64,000 bases of DNA from Neurospora intermedia (lineage: Eukaryota; Ascomycota; Sordariomycetes; Sordariales; Sordariaceae): contig BTPP01000010.1 of NCBI GenBank assembly GCA_037102815.1, positions 434,001-498,000 on the forward strand, in the 5' to 3' direction. Below the pieces are notes generated by a model. The model did no database searches. It was not told where the DNA came from and saw only the letters and a list, made by a program, of their open reading frames with translations. The stretch's first letter is position 1; every line of letters starts with the position of its first letter. Made by a program: the position numbers and the translations under genes. Shown here piece by piece: positions 22,101-32,860 of the stretch.

Positions 22101-23154
22101 CTAATAACCGTCTGTATTGTGCCATCAGCCCCAAGTATTCCCTTGCCTTCTGCGCTCTCGCCAAGGTCGACTGGGAAAAGTGGTACTGGTATGCTTCGAG
22201 ACCGGCTGAAGCTTGCAGCGACCGTGCAGATGCGATGCGCGGGGAGTGGTCCGGTCTAGGTGACATATTCCGCGAAACTTTTCTCTGCTGCTGCAGGTGT
22301 TGTCGAAGACTTCCTCCAGTACTATTTTCCGGCACGGGTCCTAGTCTTGGAGGCACTGGCTGAGAGATGATCCTTCGCGACGCTATCCTTCTCGACTCGC
22401 TCAGGTTAAGAGCCATGTTCACAATATGGGCCGACTCCATATCCAGGAGCGCCATGCTGGTTCGCGGGGATGGATTTGTTCCAATGACCGTCTCACCCGC
22501 CGAAGAGCCGCGGTTCGACGTCACCGTACTGTCGTTGATGGAGGTTGGTTGTCGAACAGATGGCTCAGCTGTCGACCCTGAGCGCTGAACAAGCCCCAAG
22601 CCTACTTCGTTTGAGGGGCCCGTAAGTTTGTTCCGGCCAGGCGACCTGTCCAGGCCATTCTTAGTGATCCTATTCCTGCCATGCTCTAACAAGCTCTGCC
22701 TCTTAGGTAACTGTAGCTGGGTATGTTGAGTATGCGCGCCGGGGGTGGGATCCGAAAGGAGAAAGGCGCCGTTCGTTCTGTGCTTATGAGCACGGAGGGC
22801 GCCTTTGGAGAAATTTCGGTCATCGGCGCGAGGGTGATGGGAACGGGGGAGGCGCTGATCAGGCGGTATACTGGCGTCGTCGTAGTCATCCTTGACGTCG
22901 TTGAGATCCGAGGAAGTCACAGAGACGTCAGGGAGGTTCGTCGTGACCTGGTGGTCCTGGCGAGAGATGGCTGTCGAGGCATGATCATGGCGGTCAGAAT
23001 CGAGGTCGGGTTGTTTGGTTGCTCGGCGCGGACGAAGGTTGGATGATGGGCTGGCATCTGGGTCGGTCATTGCTGTGCTGCGCCGTCCACATGCCACGTC
23101 TTCAGAGGAAGCAGGAACGGAGGAACTAGAGTCGCATGGAATGAATAATGACAT
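19111..23154 (-). CDS. Very large Ser-rich, tail-anchored protein of unknown function
   Basis: One uninterrupted frame encodes 1347 residues from the ATG at 23154, or 1319 from the ATG at 23070. The second start (TAMTDPDASP) has a purine at -3 and may be the real one. Most of the protein is disordered: Ser/Arg/Pro-rich with many SP and RxxS sites. A more ordered block lies near the middle (DMIADIYWLEQDDNKFLVED, then NWKRLFPQGG) and another, probably coiled, near residue 1150 (SKREIARLRALLLSSGIHAM). The extreme C-terminus has a polybasic run (VRRRRRRFRWVRR) followed directly by about 35 hydrophobic residues rich in Trp, Val and Gly, ending GRWLLWL. That arrangement suggests a C-terminal membrane anchor or hairpin in the ER or nuclear envelope, with the long N-terminus in the cytosol. 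I do not recognise a named family. Confidence 0.8.
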   Translation of the reverse strand: MSLFIPCDSSSSVPASSEDVACGRRSTAMTDPDASPSSNLRPRRATKQPDLDSDRHDHASTAISRQDHQVTTNLPDVSVTSSDLNDVKDDYDDASIPPDQRLPRSHHPRADDRNFSKGALRAHKHRTNGAFLLSDPTPGAHTQHTQLQLPKRQSLLEHGRNRITKNGLDRSPGRNKLTGPSNEVGLGLVQRSGSTAEPSVRQPTSINDSTVTSNRGSSAGETVIGTNPSPRTSMALLDMESAHIVNMALNLSESRRIASRRIISQPVPPRLGPVPENSTGGSLRQHLQQQRKVSRNMSPRPDHSPRIASARSLQASAGLEAYQYHFSQSTLARAQKAREYLGLMAQYRRLLELLPPLKAARSATYSTVSPPLTPNGPNFPSRPTTHDAETTIGRPYNPLQYIRNRKIRAREKKTLDGEGQGFNDVERVSEWVDEVAKWIAKGQDRIPGNPSIPPFSPTRILSQEIPPQSVGSKPITATPKLKRPRVDWAVDPADMIADIYWLEQDDNKFLVEDRNWKRLFPQGGAEIYRSLSRDDTPGSSKIFSNSNSITNLDKARTEQSPQVVEPKTTQKAHHEQPHGFSASRARDKAQQKLRAIRESHHRANSSIYNRDILRIHRRSFSESSDTDSDRKRRGRHGTISSSGKDILARQMEDMIAQEQRDIEAHPLYDQDTQQLKFPDAGLAMPEKGQEWPRIASTSDGADNVEGRRPASRSEPADLEGSNTKYQAKPAPAQVLAGRTGVGSLSGDGRISTDYDTSPPYSPDLRPVHDALVPRISTDMSARSSRPSSPIARSPSKNPLTKVRSIFRDRSNEHLAELPSHIERDENPESTQFLYDRQPVESPTTLGFGTGMLSPPKRKTSRSPLRKIVTKGTDSSQKSNKSTGTYKLREDGNSSLKGLFRGQRIDSVLRSGVSKVSDMFWRKEAAPGPSDKYDSSDESDTESRGRSRSLPRSPPRKASRSPSNHGKANGEKNYLDVMPQFIPTAEKRHSKSKSVGGSIDPKGLLSASPPSQPLSRRSSRFELLKPPKIDIQNASPTSTPGPLEITSLRPWGPSDVPDVEGSRKSSVNTDAGGVQDADARLNAMLSMAKGRQLVNSASAGCWSIAADRENATPVPPQTIVSKREIARLRALLLSSGIHAMEIDRRAKAEKLLNTSNKTDHENANTTTADSHISNNSRLSWPDIVALSPDPSTRQQLLVRPVSQIDVFPLAANILSTSIQNSATAFQSSVAVFQTQTAPRMTNRVEALRSRISGELTEMTRRAAEEADDAGGDLMTHQRLKVKRVVDMIDRMVRRRRRRFRWVRRAGWLAVEWVLVGFMWYVWFVVMIARVFLGVGRGVVGVGRWLLWL

Positions 23155-24993
23155 GCATCGTCGTCAGTCTTGCCGTCGTCGCGTATGAGATGAAGAGGAT
23201 GCAATCCGTCGTCTTGGCGTCCGAGGCGTCGTTCGGCTCCTCTTGTGTCCAGTCGGTTGAGAGTCGTCGCCAAAGTCTCTCCGTCTTGTCGGATCGGTTC
23301 TCGTGATAGTCGAAGTAGTGAGGTATCTGTAACGGTCTTGGTCTTGGGGAGGTCTGGCTGGCTGGGCTGGGCGCTTTTCCTGCGGCTTCAGTCTGCCCAT
23401 GTGAAGACAACGGGCCAACGACGACGTCAGACGGGCAAGGTACCGATGCAGCTGCTATGCTGGGTGGTGGGCTACTTTCTATTCGTCGCCGGGTGCATTA
23501 TACTACTTCTAGCGGCGCTTTGGGAGGCAGAGAACAATGAGCCAGTGGAGTGTGACAGTAACAGGCCGCTTCTGAAAGGAGTGCTTCGATGCGTTGGGAG
23601 GGACAGATGATGGGAACACGAGGTCGAAATCGACGGGAAGGTCAGGTCCAGGGCGTGCAGATAGTGTAGTACCTTACCTAGGTCTACGGGGCTGTCTCTC
23701 CCGGACACTTGCAGTCCTCCGCCTCCATTACCGTACACTTGTAGGTTCGTTCTCTCCAAAATGCCCGCCCTGTTCAGTGGAGTTCCACTCGTGCTCCCAC
23801 GGCACCCAAACCCGTCATGAGTGCCACTGGTTCCACGGCGAGCATCGCCTTGCAAAGCTCACTGTTTCCTGCTGTGGCCCGTTGAAACCGCAGATCGTCC
23901 TTGCTGTGCAGTGTCATCGACCTTTCGGCAGTTCCATCATAAAGGGGGGGCCCTGGCATCCAGCCGAGCGAGAGCCAGCCTGCCTGCAGCAAAGCCAGGA
24001 AACGAGGAAGTGGGGCAGGGGCAAAGAACCCCACTGTTACCCGCTATGGATCACGTTCCGTTGGGGCTTGGGGGGCACTGCCGACTGGAACGAAGCGCAG
24101 CTCCTCACAGGGCCTGGGCTGCCGTCTGTCGACATTGACGCATGTCAGCACCTAGAGGTAGGTAAGGTACATAGCACCTTAATCTGCATTCTTGCATCTA
24201 GGTTCACATGGTGATATTGTAACGTGCATAACACTGCCTGATAATTGGCCATCATCTTGTGGCTGATCATGCAGTAAGTACAGTGGTATATTTCCATGTG
24301 GTTGGACAACAACAAGAACTCCCGTCGGTAGATGTATTCAACTCGGTCCTCTTCGTATACTGAATGTTAGTACCAGGGCAGGGCTGGTCTGCGAGAAAGA
24401 AAGAAACTCCACAGCTCTCGTTGCGATGTGATCAACAAGGGGTATTTCCCTACCGTCCACCTAACCATCCTTTAGCAGTGAACTACAATATCATGGAAGC
24501 CATTATTCCCGGCAGGGATGGCGTGTTTCAGGCAGAACACGGCAAATGTATGACATACCCAGCGTGTTTATCACTTTGATTCAGAGGACGGGGCGTGCAA
24601 GAGATCAATAGCCAGGCATGTGTGTAGTGTCACGGTATGTATGTGCTGGACCAGACTGCCGAGTTCAACGCATGTTTAGTACTTAATCTGTATCTTGACC
24701 CTGTGTTGGACAGTGCTATAGGTTTATGTGAGATTAATCCATCTTGAAAAGCATTCCGCTTATGTGGGAAGTTGTAAACGCAAATTAAACAATACTGGCG
24801 AGATGGTCCGTCCCTCCAAGACCCATGTACCCATTTACCATCATGTACTCAGCACCACCAATATTAAACATCAGTGTTGTCTTTTTGTTGACACCATCAA
24901 CAATGTGTCCCGCAGGACCAGCTGTGTAAGTCGATATTCGCCCCCAAACGCCCAGTGAATAGACAAAATACTTTCGTAACAATGCAAAAAGGG
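23155..24993. promoter_or_regulatory. Upstream region of the tail-anchored protein gene
   Basis: This 1.8-kb spacer lies between the start of the 1347-residue gene and the 3' end of the PHAF1-like gene, both on the minus strand. It should hold the promoter and leader of the first and the 3' end of the second. A 206-codon plus-strand frame at 23594-24214 has no recognisable content and was not called. TACCTTACCTAGG-type steps occur near 23670. Confidence 0.45.
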
Positions 24994-26619
24994 TTAGAAC
25001 ACTGTTACCGCAGTAACAGCACCGTTCTTCAACACCTCAAAAACGAGTCCCGGGAATCCATACAAAGTAGTTGTGGAATCTGCGGGCCCATCAAACTTCT
25101 TGGCCGTGCCACCGGCGTCTGGTGCTGCCGCAGCGCCGTCTCCTTCCCAGCCGCCGAGAAACTCGATGCTGCTACCGGGACTGTCTCCCCAGCCCCTATT
25201 CAGAACCATGCCCCTTTGCGCCTTGCGCGCCTCATCTTCAGAAGGGTAGATGGACTGCCACTCTTTGCGCAGGCTCTCCTCGATTTGCGGGAAATCCGAC
25301 TCTGAGTTGATCACAACGTCCGAGGCAGACGAAAGATACGGGATTTCCCATCGGCAGCGACGGTGCCGGTTAAAGGGATATGACCCTGGCACATTTCCGT
25401 GCAAAACAATCTTGGTGGCAACAAGGCTGTCGGCATTGGCTGTGAGAAGCCAGTCCCTGGGAACGTTGGGTACATTCTTTCCCTGCTCCTGGGAAGGCGG
25501 TACCGGTGATGGCGCCGTCGGCTTTGAGACCAACACATCGAATCCATGGTAGAAATAGTTGTAGAAGCACTCGCCTGACACGTGGCCTTCAACGCTGACA
25601 TCACTGGTTTCATCGTCGCTGGAGTGATAACCATCCGACCCAGCGTTTGCCGATGATTGATCGGTATCTGTAAGGTCGTCCTGATGCTTCAAATCAGCAC
25701 TGTCTGGTCGCTTCAGGGCATCGCTACCAGTCCGCACTTTGTGGGCGAACATCTTATGGTCGTTTTTCCGGTATATGGCATCGGGAGGACCCAAGTGGGA
25801 TACAAGGTCTTGCGGAGTTGTCTGTCCAAGCCTGATCCAAAAGTGCTGATCCGTCCACTTTCGAAAGACCTGCAGTTTCCCTGCCCCGTAAATCTTGATC
25901 AGAGACACCTCGTCCGGAAACACCTCCTTTCCCTTAGTGAGTGGTGTGAACGTCTTGAGACTGGGCAGCACATCCGTCCACAGTGTCTGTCGGGCTTGTG
26001 TCCACGAATCCCCACTGAAAATGCCCATAGTTTCGGGGACTTGCGTGGATGGCAACAGGTCAACCACGTTCTTCTTGGCCGAGTAGCTCGCTTTCTTCAT
26101 GAGGAAACTGAAGGCCACACCGGGCCATGACAAAACGTAGAGCCCATATTGATCGACGGCGTTGTCTGGCGTCTTCGGTCCATCAATGAACTCGCCATCA
26201 TAGGTGGGACCAAGAAACCGCTGGTAGATGTGACGGAACGTAGGGCCCGCAGGGTTATCGGTTGGTGGGGTAGATGATGTGGAAGGGCGAACAAGATCAC
26301 GCTCCTTGTTATCGGCTGCCTTGAGAAAGATATGATTTTTGGTAAAGTCCACCACCTCGATTAGGCGTAGTCGCTGCTCTGGGGCGTCGAATTGTAGACG
26401 AAGCCCGTTCGCAGGGAGATCGATAATGACAATCGATTTCGTCGGCTCGGTTGGACTGTACTTGACATCGAGATTCGGGAACCGCTGGGGCTCTGTCTTG
26501 AGGCGAGTCAAGATATCGTGCAACGACGCTCCAAGGACCAACCAGCCGAGCGCTCGGCCAGGATAAAGCTGGGCGGAGAAGAGAAGGGGAGAAATCGGCG
26601 GCGAGGTAGGTGTCGACAT
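24994..26619 (-). CDS. PHAF1 / UPF0183 family protein
   Basis: A single exon encodes 541 residues, MSTPTSPPISPLLFSAQLYP to the TAA at 24994-24996. The N-terminal block LYPGRALGWLVLGASLHDIL, and later GPTYDGEFIDGPKTP, YGLYVLSWPGVAFSF and DLVSHLGPPDAIY, match the UPF0183 family. Human C16orf70 (PHAF1/MYTHO), which associates with phagophores during autophagy, belongs to it. A C-terminal block (GECFYNYFYHGFDVLVSKPT, then IVLHGNVPGSYPFNRHRRC) is also characteristic. The fungal protein carries a Ser/Asp-rich insert around residues 310-345. An autophagy role is transferred from animal work and is not shown for fungi here. The gene is divergent from the kinesin gene across 1.3 kb. Confidence 0.9.
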   Translation of the reverse strand: MSTPTSPPISPLLFSAQLYPGRALGWLVLGASLHDILTRLKTEPQRFPNLDVKYSPTEPTKSIVIIDLPANGLRLQFDAPEQRLRLIEVVDFTKNHIFLKAADNKERDLVRPSTSSTPPTDNPAGPTFRHIYQRFLGPTYDGEFIDGPKTPDNAVDQYGLYVLSWPGVAFSFLMKKASYSAKKNVVDLLPSTQVPETMGIFSGDSWTQARQTLWTDVLPSLKTFTPLTKGKEVFPDEVSLIKIYGAGKLQVFRKWTDQHFWIRLGQTTPQDLVSHLGPPDAIYRKNDHKMFAHKVRTGSDALKRPDSADLKHQDDLTDTDQSSANAGSDGYHSSDDETSDVSVEGHVSGECFYNYFYHGFDVLVSKPTAPSPVPPSQEQGKNVPNVPRDWLLTANADSLVATKIVLHGNVPGSYPFNRHRRCRWEIPYLSSASDVVINSESDFPQIEESLRKEWQSIYPSEDEARKAQRGMVLNRGWGDSPGSSIEFLGGWEGDGAAAAPDAGGTAKKFDGPADSTTTLYGFPGLVFEVLKNGAVTAVTVF

Positions 26620-27896
26620 ATTGAAATTTGTATGTGCTGATGAAGATGTTGAAGGTTGTACACCGCTTAAGGTGGTATGTGGGAACGACGGAGATGGGAC
26701 GAACTCGTACGTCGAGTCTCGTTCATCCAGTTGGCTTAGTGGCAGGACGGACGGTTGAGAACAGCGGAGAGCGATATCATGTATTCGTATTGTAACTTGG
26801 TGTGTGGCTATACTGACTTTGTGTCAGAGAGCGATGAAGAAAACGAAGATGAAAGAATGAAAGTTGCTCGTTGGTCGCCCGGTGGGTGGTTGTATCATCG
26901 GTTGGCGAAGCGGCGCTTGCTGGGTGTTGTCCGTCAAGGTCCCCTCGTGATCTGGGGGAGGGCGGCCCCAACCATCGGCAGCTGCTCCAGATTACGTAGG
27001 TAGAAGTACCAACGTACCTACCTCGAATCACATGAAGGCGAACGAACGGCAGGCGGCGGTGAAAGCGGCAGGCAAGACATGGGGCGGATGGGGTCAGCAC
27101 TGTGTACCTTTACACTAAACATCAGTGCTGGACTCTGAAGCCAGGAGCGGCGTGATGGGATGGGGAGGGCCGGGACACAAAGAGGGGCATTGAGGGGAGG
27201 TTGTGCTGGCCGCTGTCCGCTGTTTGCTGACTGGTCAGCGTCACGCTCACAGCGATGATTCAGGGCTGTTCACGTTGAAGATCAGTGGTCTGTGCGTTTA
27301 GTTTACTTGCACCGGAGAGCGGTTGCCCCAGCGATGGCCCAATATAGACACTACACTGCAGCAGTGTGGATAGTGGAGACTGATGTTGATGCCTCCTGTC
27401 GCGCCAAAGCAGCACAAGGCAAGCAAGTACCCAACTTGAACAGCAAGCAGCGAACGCTAACATTGGAAAAAGTGATATCCGCCATTCAACAAGACCACGG
27501 CACCTACCCAGGCGAGTCGCTCGCATAATCGACAACCAAAGCCCGGGCTCGCGACGTCCAGTCGCTCATTCCCAACGGCGTGTAGATTCTAACACGCCAA
27601 TCTCTTCACGACGACGCTGCCGTCTTTCGCAGGTTTCCAGCTCGTCGCACATAAGAAAAAGGCATCGACCGGCCGATTGAACGACCCACGATCTCGCTCC
27701 CTCTCCCTCTCTGCCATTAGCTTTCGATCACCATCACCAATGCTTTTTGGATTGATTCTGGCCCATTGTGTACCTTAGCCCCAACAGTCGTCACTTCGCA
27801 TCTTTCCGTTTCTCGTCCCTCCTTTGGCCCAACTTTCTCCCCGATTTCGCGACTTCGACCCTTCGATAAAGCATCATCCAATCGCGCAGCTCCAGC
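26620..27896. promoter_or_regulatory. Divergent promoter region, PHAF1-like gene and kinesin-5
   Basis: About 1.28 kb lies between two divergent starts. The kinesin side, from about 27690, is a C/T-rich leader (CGCTCCCTCTCCCTCTCTGC). TACCTACC-type steps occur near 27015. No gene is supported within it. Confidence 0.5.
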
Positions 27897-30800
27897 ATGG
27901 AGCGTAAAAAACCATCATCCATGTCGCGCCCACCATCCGTCGCCGGGACGCGTAGCAACAGCAGCATGCGACCCCCTCCTACAAGAAACACGGCATCTTC
28001 AACAGGCCGCCAATCAGCCCTCCGGAATGCCTCCGCACCGGGAGGATCTCGCGCCGAGCGATCGGGCGCCGCCTCCCCCGCAGACTCACAGGTATCGGCA
28101 ACAGCAGGTGCGAAGCGTAAGGAGCGCGATTTCGACCCGGAGGACGAGGGCACCACAAACATCAATGTTGTTGTGCGCTGTCGAGGACGCAATGACCGGG
28201 AAGTCAAGGAAAATAGCGCCGTTGTTGTCAAGACGGAGGGCCTCAAAGGCAGGATAGTCGAGCTATCAATGGGTCCCAATGCAGTGAGCAACAAGACGTA
28301 TACCTTTGATCGCGTCTTCTCGCAGGCCGCCGATCAAGCCATGGTCTTTGACGAGGTGGTGAAGCCTATACTGGAAGAGGTAAGGACTATCAAACCGATC
28401 AGGGCCTGTTCATGGCTGACTTGAACCAGATGCTTGCCGGTTACAACTGCACCATATTTGCTTACGGCCAAACAGGCACGGGCAAGACATATACCATGTC
28501 AGGCGACATGAATCAGACTTTCGGCATGCTTCCCGACACCGCAGGCATCATCCCCAGAGTCCTGCATGCTCTCTTTAATAAGCTTGAAGTGGATGACAAG
28601 GAACACTGCGTGCGATGCTCGTTTATCGAACTTTATAATGAAGAGCTGCGTGATCTGCTTTCGGCAGAGGACAACACAAAGCTCAAAATATTTGACGACA
28701 ACTCGAAAAAGGGCCATGCCACGACTATCGTGCAAGGCATGGAGGAAAGACACATTTTGAGCGCGGCAGACGGCCTCAGATGGCTTCAAGAGGGCAGTGT
28801 GAGGCGTCAGGTGGCCGCGACAAAGTGCAACGACCTCAGCAGTCGTAGTCACACCGTCTTCACCATTACCGTTCATGTCAAGCAACAAACCGAGAATGGG
28901 GAGGATTATCTCATGGGAGGAAAGCTGAATTTGGTTGATCTCGCTGGCAGCGAGAACATTCAGCGCTCTGGAGCCGAGAACAAACGTGCCGCTGAGGCTG
29001 GTCTCATCAACAAGAGTCTGCTTACTCTTGGTCGCGTCATCAACGCCTTGGTCGACCGCAGCCCCCATATTCCTTACAGAGAATCGAAACTTACACGTCT
29101 ACTCCAAGACTCTTTAGGTGGGCGGACAAAGACGTGCATCATTGCGACAATATCCCCGGCCAGGAGTAACATGGAGGAGACGATATCCACACTTGATTAT
29201 GCTTTTAGGGCTAAAAACATTCGAAACAAACCGCAGATCAATGCGCTACTCAACAAAAAAACATTACTTCGCGAGTTTGCGACCGAGATCGAGAAACTGA
29301 AAAGCGAGCTGATTGCCACTCGTCAACGGAATGGCGTCTATCTATCGAACGATGCTTACGAAGAGCTGACTGTACAAAACGAATCGCGGCGGATCCTGAC
29401 GGAAGAACAAGCGGCCAGAATCGAGACACTCGAAACGAACCTTCGAAACAAGCTCCAAGAGCTGTATACGATGACATCAACATTTATGGGGCTTCGAAAA
29501 GAGCATGAAGCCACAAAAGCACAGCTAGACGAGACCAAAGATGTGTTGGACCAAACCGAGCTAGTGCTGGCAGCCACCAGGAAGTCGTTGGCGGAGGAGG
29601 TGCACCTCCGAAGGGCGCATCAAACAACCGAACAGAAGCTTGCGAAAGTGGGTGATGAGCTTATCTCTACCGTCAAGCGGACCGTCCAAGATGTCGAAGG
29701 GCTCCACGCGAAGAACAGAAGAAGGTCCGACCTACATGCGCTCAATCGTAGCACGTGGGCCATGTCGCAATCGCAAGTCACAGGTATTACTGAGCTTGTT
29801 GAAAGTCGGATTGCGGAGTTCCGCAAGGGGCAGGAGGAGCATATCTCCAGCGTATCAGAGCGAATGCAAAGTTTTGTCCAGGAGGAGCTCGACAAGCTGT
29901 CCACAACCCAAGCCTTCCTCGATCAAAACTTGGAGCATTTCGCAGAGTCTAGGACACAGCTGTTGGAGCAGAAGCAAAAGTCCAAGGAGGAGATGGACAA
30001 CGTGCTGGAAGAGATCAAGGTTGTTCGGGACACCGTGAAACAGCGCGTTGGAGAATCGCTCCAGGCTATTGCCTCGGCGGCTGAGCGGATTGCAGGTGAT
30101 GTCCTGGGCGAACTAACTACTTTCCACAGTCAGTTACATGCTTCGTATAGTTCGCTTGGGAAGGAATGTAAATCCATCTTCGGGGATCTGCTTCAAACAA
30201 TTAGCGCCCAAAAAGCCGAAGCTGAAAGACTCCGGCAAGAGCTCGAGGGTGCTAGTCAGACCATTGTGGAATCCAACGCAACTGCATCGGCCCGGATTCA
30301 GGAGGTTTTGGAGGAGGAGCGAAGACAAGCGGCCGAGGAAAGGCAAAACCTTCTTCTACAGATCGGCTCCCTCATCAACTCGCAAGCGGAGATGCAAGAG
30401 TCTCGCCTGGTCGGGAAGACAGCACTTATTCGACAAGCGGTTATGGATTCGAATGCGACGTTTGAGGGCAGTATGTCCGAATATCTGGATGGCATGAACG
30501 CTTGGAACGAGAAGGACAGCAGACTTATGGAGGATGTTGTCAAGTCTCGTGATGCGCTCAAGAACAAGATGAAGGACGACTGGGCGGTAAGCTACGTGTG
30601 CTGTGTCTCATTTGGGAGACTCATTTACTAATGAAAGCCGCAGACTGCCGATGAGCACAGCAACTCTATACAGAATACCACAAAATCTGTCCATGCCGAG
30701 ACGGTTCGTGTAGTCGATGCTCAACTCAAAGATCTCGATACACAGATGCAGGATCTTGACCAATTCGTCTCTCGCGCCCGCTCCGAAAACTCCGCGCACC

Positions 30801-31648
30801 ATGAACAACATGTCCTCTCGATGGAGAACCTCACCTCAACGGTTGAAAAGTCATTCATTAACATTGCGGACCATTTTGGCGAGCGCTTCGACCGTATCCG
30901 CGACCTTAGTGGCGAAATGGATAACGATGCGAAGATCCTGCGAGAATCTCTTGAGCCGCTTGACGAATCCCTCCGTCAGCCCCTTGCCGCCCTCCGCGAA
31001 GACATCCAGAGCACCAAGATCCGCGAGTACGAGCCCACCGGTGACACCCCCGAGAAGAAGCGCTACGAATATCCGACGGACCTTCCGCGCACCGCGGGCC
31101 ATGAGACGCTCATTGCAGGCATGCAGGACAAGCCTTCGACGACGCCGACGACAAGCCCAGCTAAACGTGCAGCGATGACTGCGGTATATAGTGATATCGT
31201 CGTGTCGCCTTCACGTTCACCCTCCAAAGTGCCATTGTCCGTGCCTGTTTCACCCAGGAATAATCCCTTCGGCACGCCCGGACCCGCCACGAGCACGCGT
31301 AATAAATCGCATCCCATAGACCCGAGTTTACGAGAAGTGAATCCAAACCTTGGTGGTGGGACATCAGTTTTTGGCGAGTTGTCATCCAGCACATTGTCAA
31401 TGGCGCCACCATCTACATCGGTGATCGGTTTTCACGCCAACAATACGGACCACACTGAAGAGAGTGTGACGCAAGTACCACTCTTTAGAAGAAGTAATCG
31501 GAGACAGTCACCTCGTGTATTAGCCAAGAAAAAGATAACGGGTCATGCTGGCGGGATCATTACGGAGGGCCTGGAAAACATGCCGGTGACGACAGATGCC
31601 GGTGTAGGCATTGCCGGAAACAGGAGGAAGACTCCCCGGCTAGGTTGA
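27897..31648 (+). CDS. Kinesin-5 (BimC/Eg5/Cin8-type) mitotic motor
   Basis: Exons 27897-28379, 28430-30586 and 30644-31648 encode 1214 residues. Introns are 50 bp (GTAAGG...CCAG) and 57 bp (GTAAGC...CGCAG, branch CTAATG). This plus-end tetrameric motor crosslinks and slides antiparallel spindle microtubules. After a Ser/Pro-rich head extension, the motor domain starts at about residue 86 (NINVVVRCRGRND). The P-loop GQTGTGKT is at 174-181, switch I is NDLSSRSH and switch II is DLAGSEN. A neck linker follows (RAKNIRNKPQINALLNKK), then a long coiled-coil stalk. A C-terminal BimC box (TGDTPEKKRYEYP, with Thr 1015 in a CDK consensus) settles the subfamily. The tail adds several SPxR sites. Length matches fungal BimC proteins. 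Exon joins are all in phase 0. Confidence 0.96.
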
Positions 31649-32258
31649 GTTGGTTTCGGATTTAGTCTGTTGGTGGCCTCTTTAAAGAGTTTTGAGGGTT
31701 GGGTTAGGGGACCGGAGAAGTAAGGTCAACATCAGTGGGAAGAGGTGTTTTGGCGTTGGTTGGACCATTAGGGAAGGATACTTTTCATCATTCTTATTTA
31801 ACTATGTTGGTTTGGTTGTTTGGCTGCTAAAAGAACATTCCCGATGACGGGACGGGTTGGTTGGTTTGGCTGTTGTCGCTTATGTTGTACTCTTTATCGA
31901 GCACTGATACCCTCATCATATATCAACTGGTTTCACCTTCATTGACAGTTTTGCGGTGTCCGCTTCATCGCAGTGGTTTGGTGGGTTGGGAGAATCAGCC
32001 GCACCCAGCTATACCGGCTGTTGTGCATTCAACCTACTTTGTCCAACATCTTTGCGTCATGAGAATGGTATCCATATCTCACTATCAGGATCTTGGAGCT
32101 ACCGACATAGGCATAATAACTTTTAAGAACCTTACCCTCAAAAAGAAGTCAGGAGGGTGAAGCAGAGATCCTCAACAACGGATTCATAGTTCAAAGATCA
32201 GCGGAAGGGTATCGCAAAAAAAAAAGAATGCCCACCTGAGCGAAGGTGGATATGTTAC
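31649..32258 (+). other. 3' region of the kinesin gene
   Basis: T/G-rich sequence follows the kinesin stop and contains no supported ORF. It probably holds the 3' untranslated region and then the flank of the tRNA-Leu gene. An A10 run lies at 32216-32225 (T-rich on the minus strand), downstream of the tRNA, where a Pol III terminator is expected. Confidence 0.5.
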
Positions 32259-32359
32259 TGACTAGAGTGAGATTCGAACTCACGCCCTTTCGGACCACGG
32301 ATTTCTCGTATTAAGGGTTTACCTTAACGTGGCGCCTTAGACCGCTCGGCCATCTAGCC
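32259..32359 (-). tRNA. tRNA-Leu(AAG) with a 21-base intron
   Basis: The acceptor stem GGCTAGA pairs with TCTAGTC, followed by discriminator A. The D arm is GCCGAGCGGTCTAAGGC. The anticodon stem CCACG/CGTGG encloses loop TTAAGG plus C, giving anticodon AAG (reads CUU). The intron occupies 32301-32321, one base 3' of the anticodon. It contains CCCTTAA, which can pair with the anticodon loop as in eukaryotic pre-tRNAs. A long variable arm (class II) and the T arm GTGAG-TTCGAAT-CTCAC are complete. Internal A and B boxes are intact. Confidence 0.97.
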
Positions 32360-32860
32360 TGATTAAGAAATCCGCAAGATTTAGTGTCTTATGAGCTACC
32401 TCTGAATTCTTGTCACAGGAAAGGAGGAGATGAGGGGAAAGATTGTCGGGTCGCGGGGAGTTGGATTAGTTGGAGGCCGGGATGGGACGTGTATCAAGAT
32501 CTTGAACTGGTTGCAGTTGACTGAGGAGAGAGGATGTTGTATACCTTTTGGATGTTTGAGATGTCTTGAAGATTCGCGCTATTAGGATCCAAAGGAAGCT
32601 CAAGTTGGAGACACCCGCTTCACTCGCATTGGGTAAGAAGCAATAGAAGAGCTATATTGGAAAATGGAAGTTTATGGAGGAGAGAAAATTAGTAAAGATC
32701 GTATCCTGGGAGGGTTGCCTGATGACTCAGAGAGATGGCCGTGGTAAGTGAGACTTTTGTATGGTTAAGAGCATCCGCAACAATTTCCATGACGGTAGTT
32801 TTCCCAGTTCAGATCTTGCTATTTCTCGAAATCTTCATCAGATATCGAGACTGCTTTGTT
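32360..32860. other. Spacer between tRNA-Leu and the Rrn9 gene
   Basis: About 500 bp holding the 5' flank of the tRNA gene and the 3' untranslated region of the minus-strand Rrn9-type gene. No ORF or repeat is supported. Confidence 0.5.

Noticed and set aside
23070-23154. First 28 residues of the tail-anchored protein
   Set aside because: Not rejected as sequence, but the ATG at 23070 has a better -3 context; the longer form was kept for coordinates and the doubt noted.
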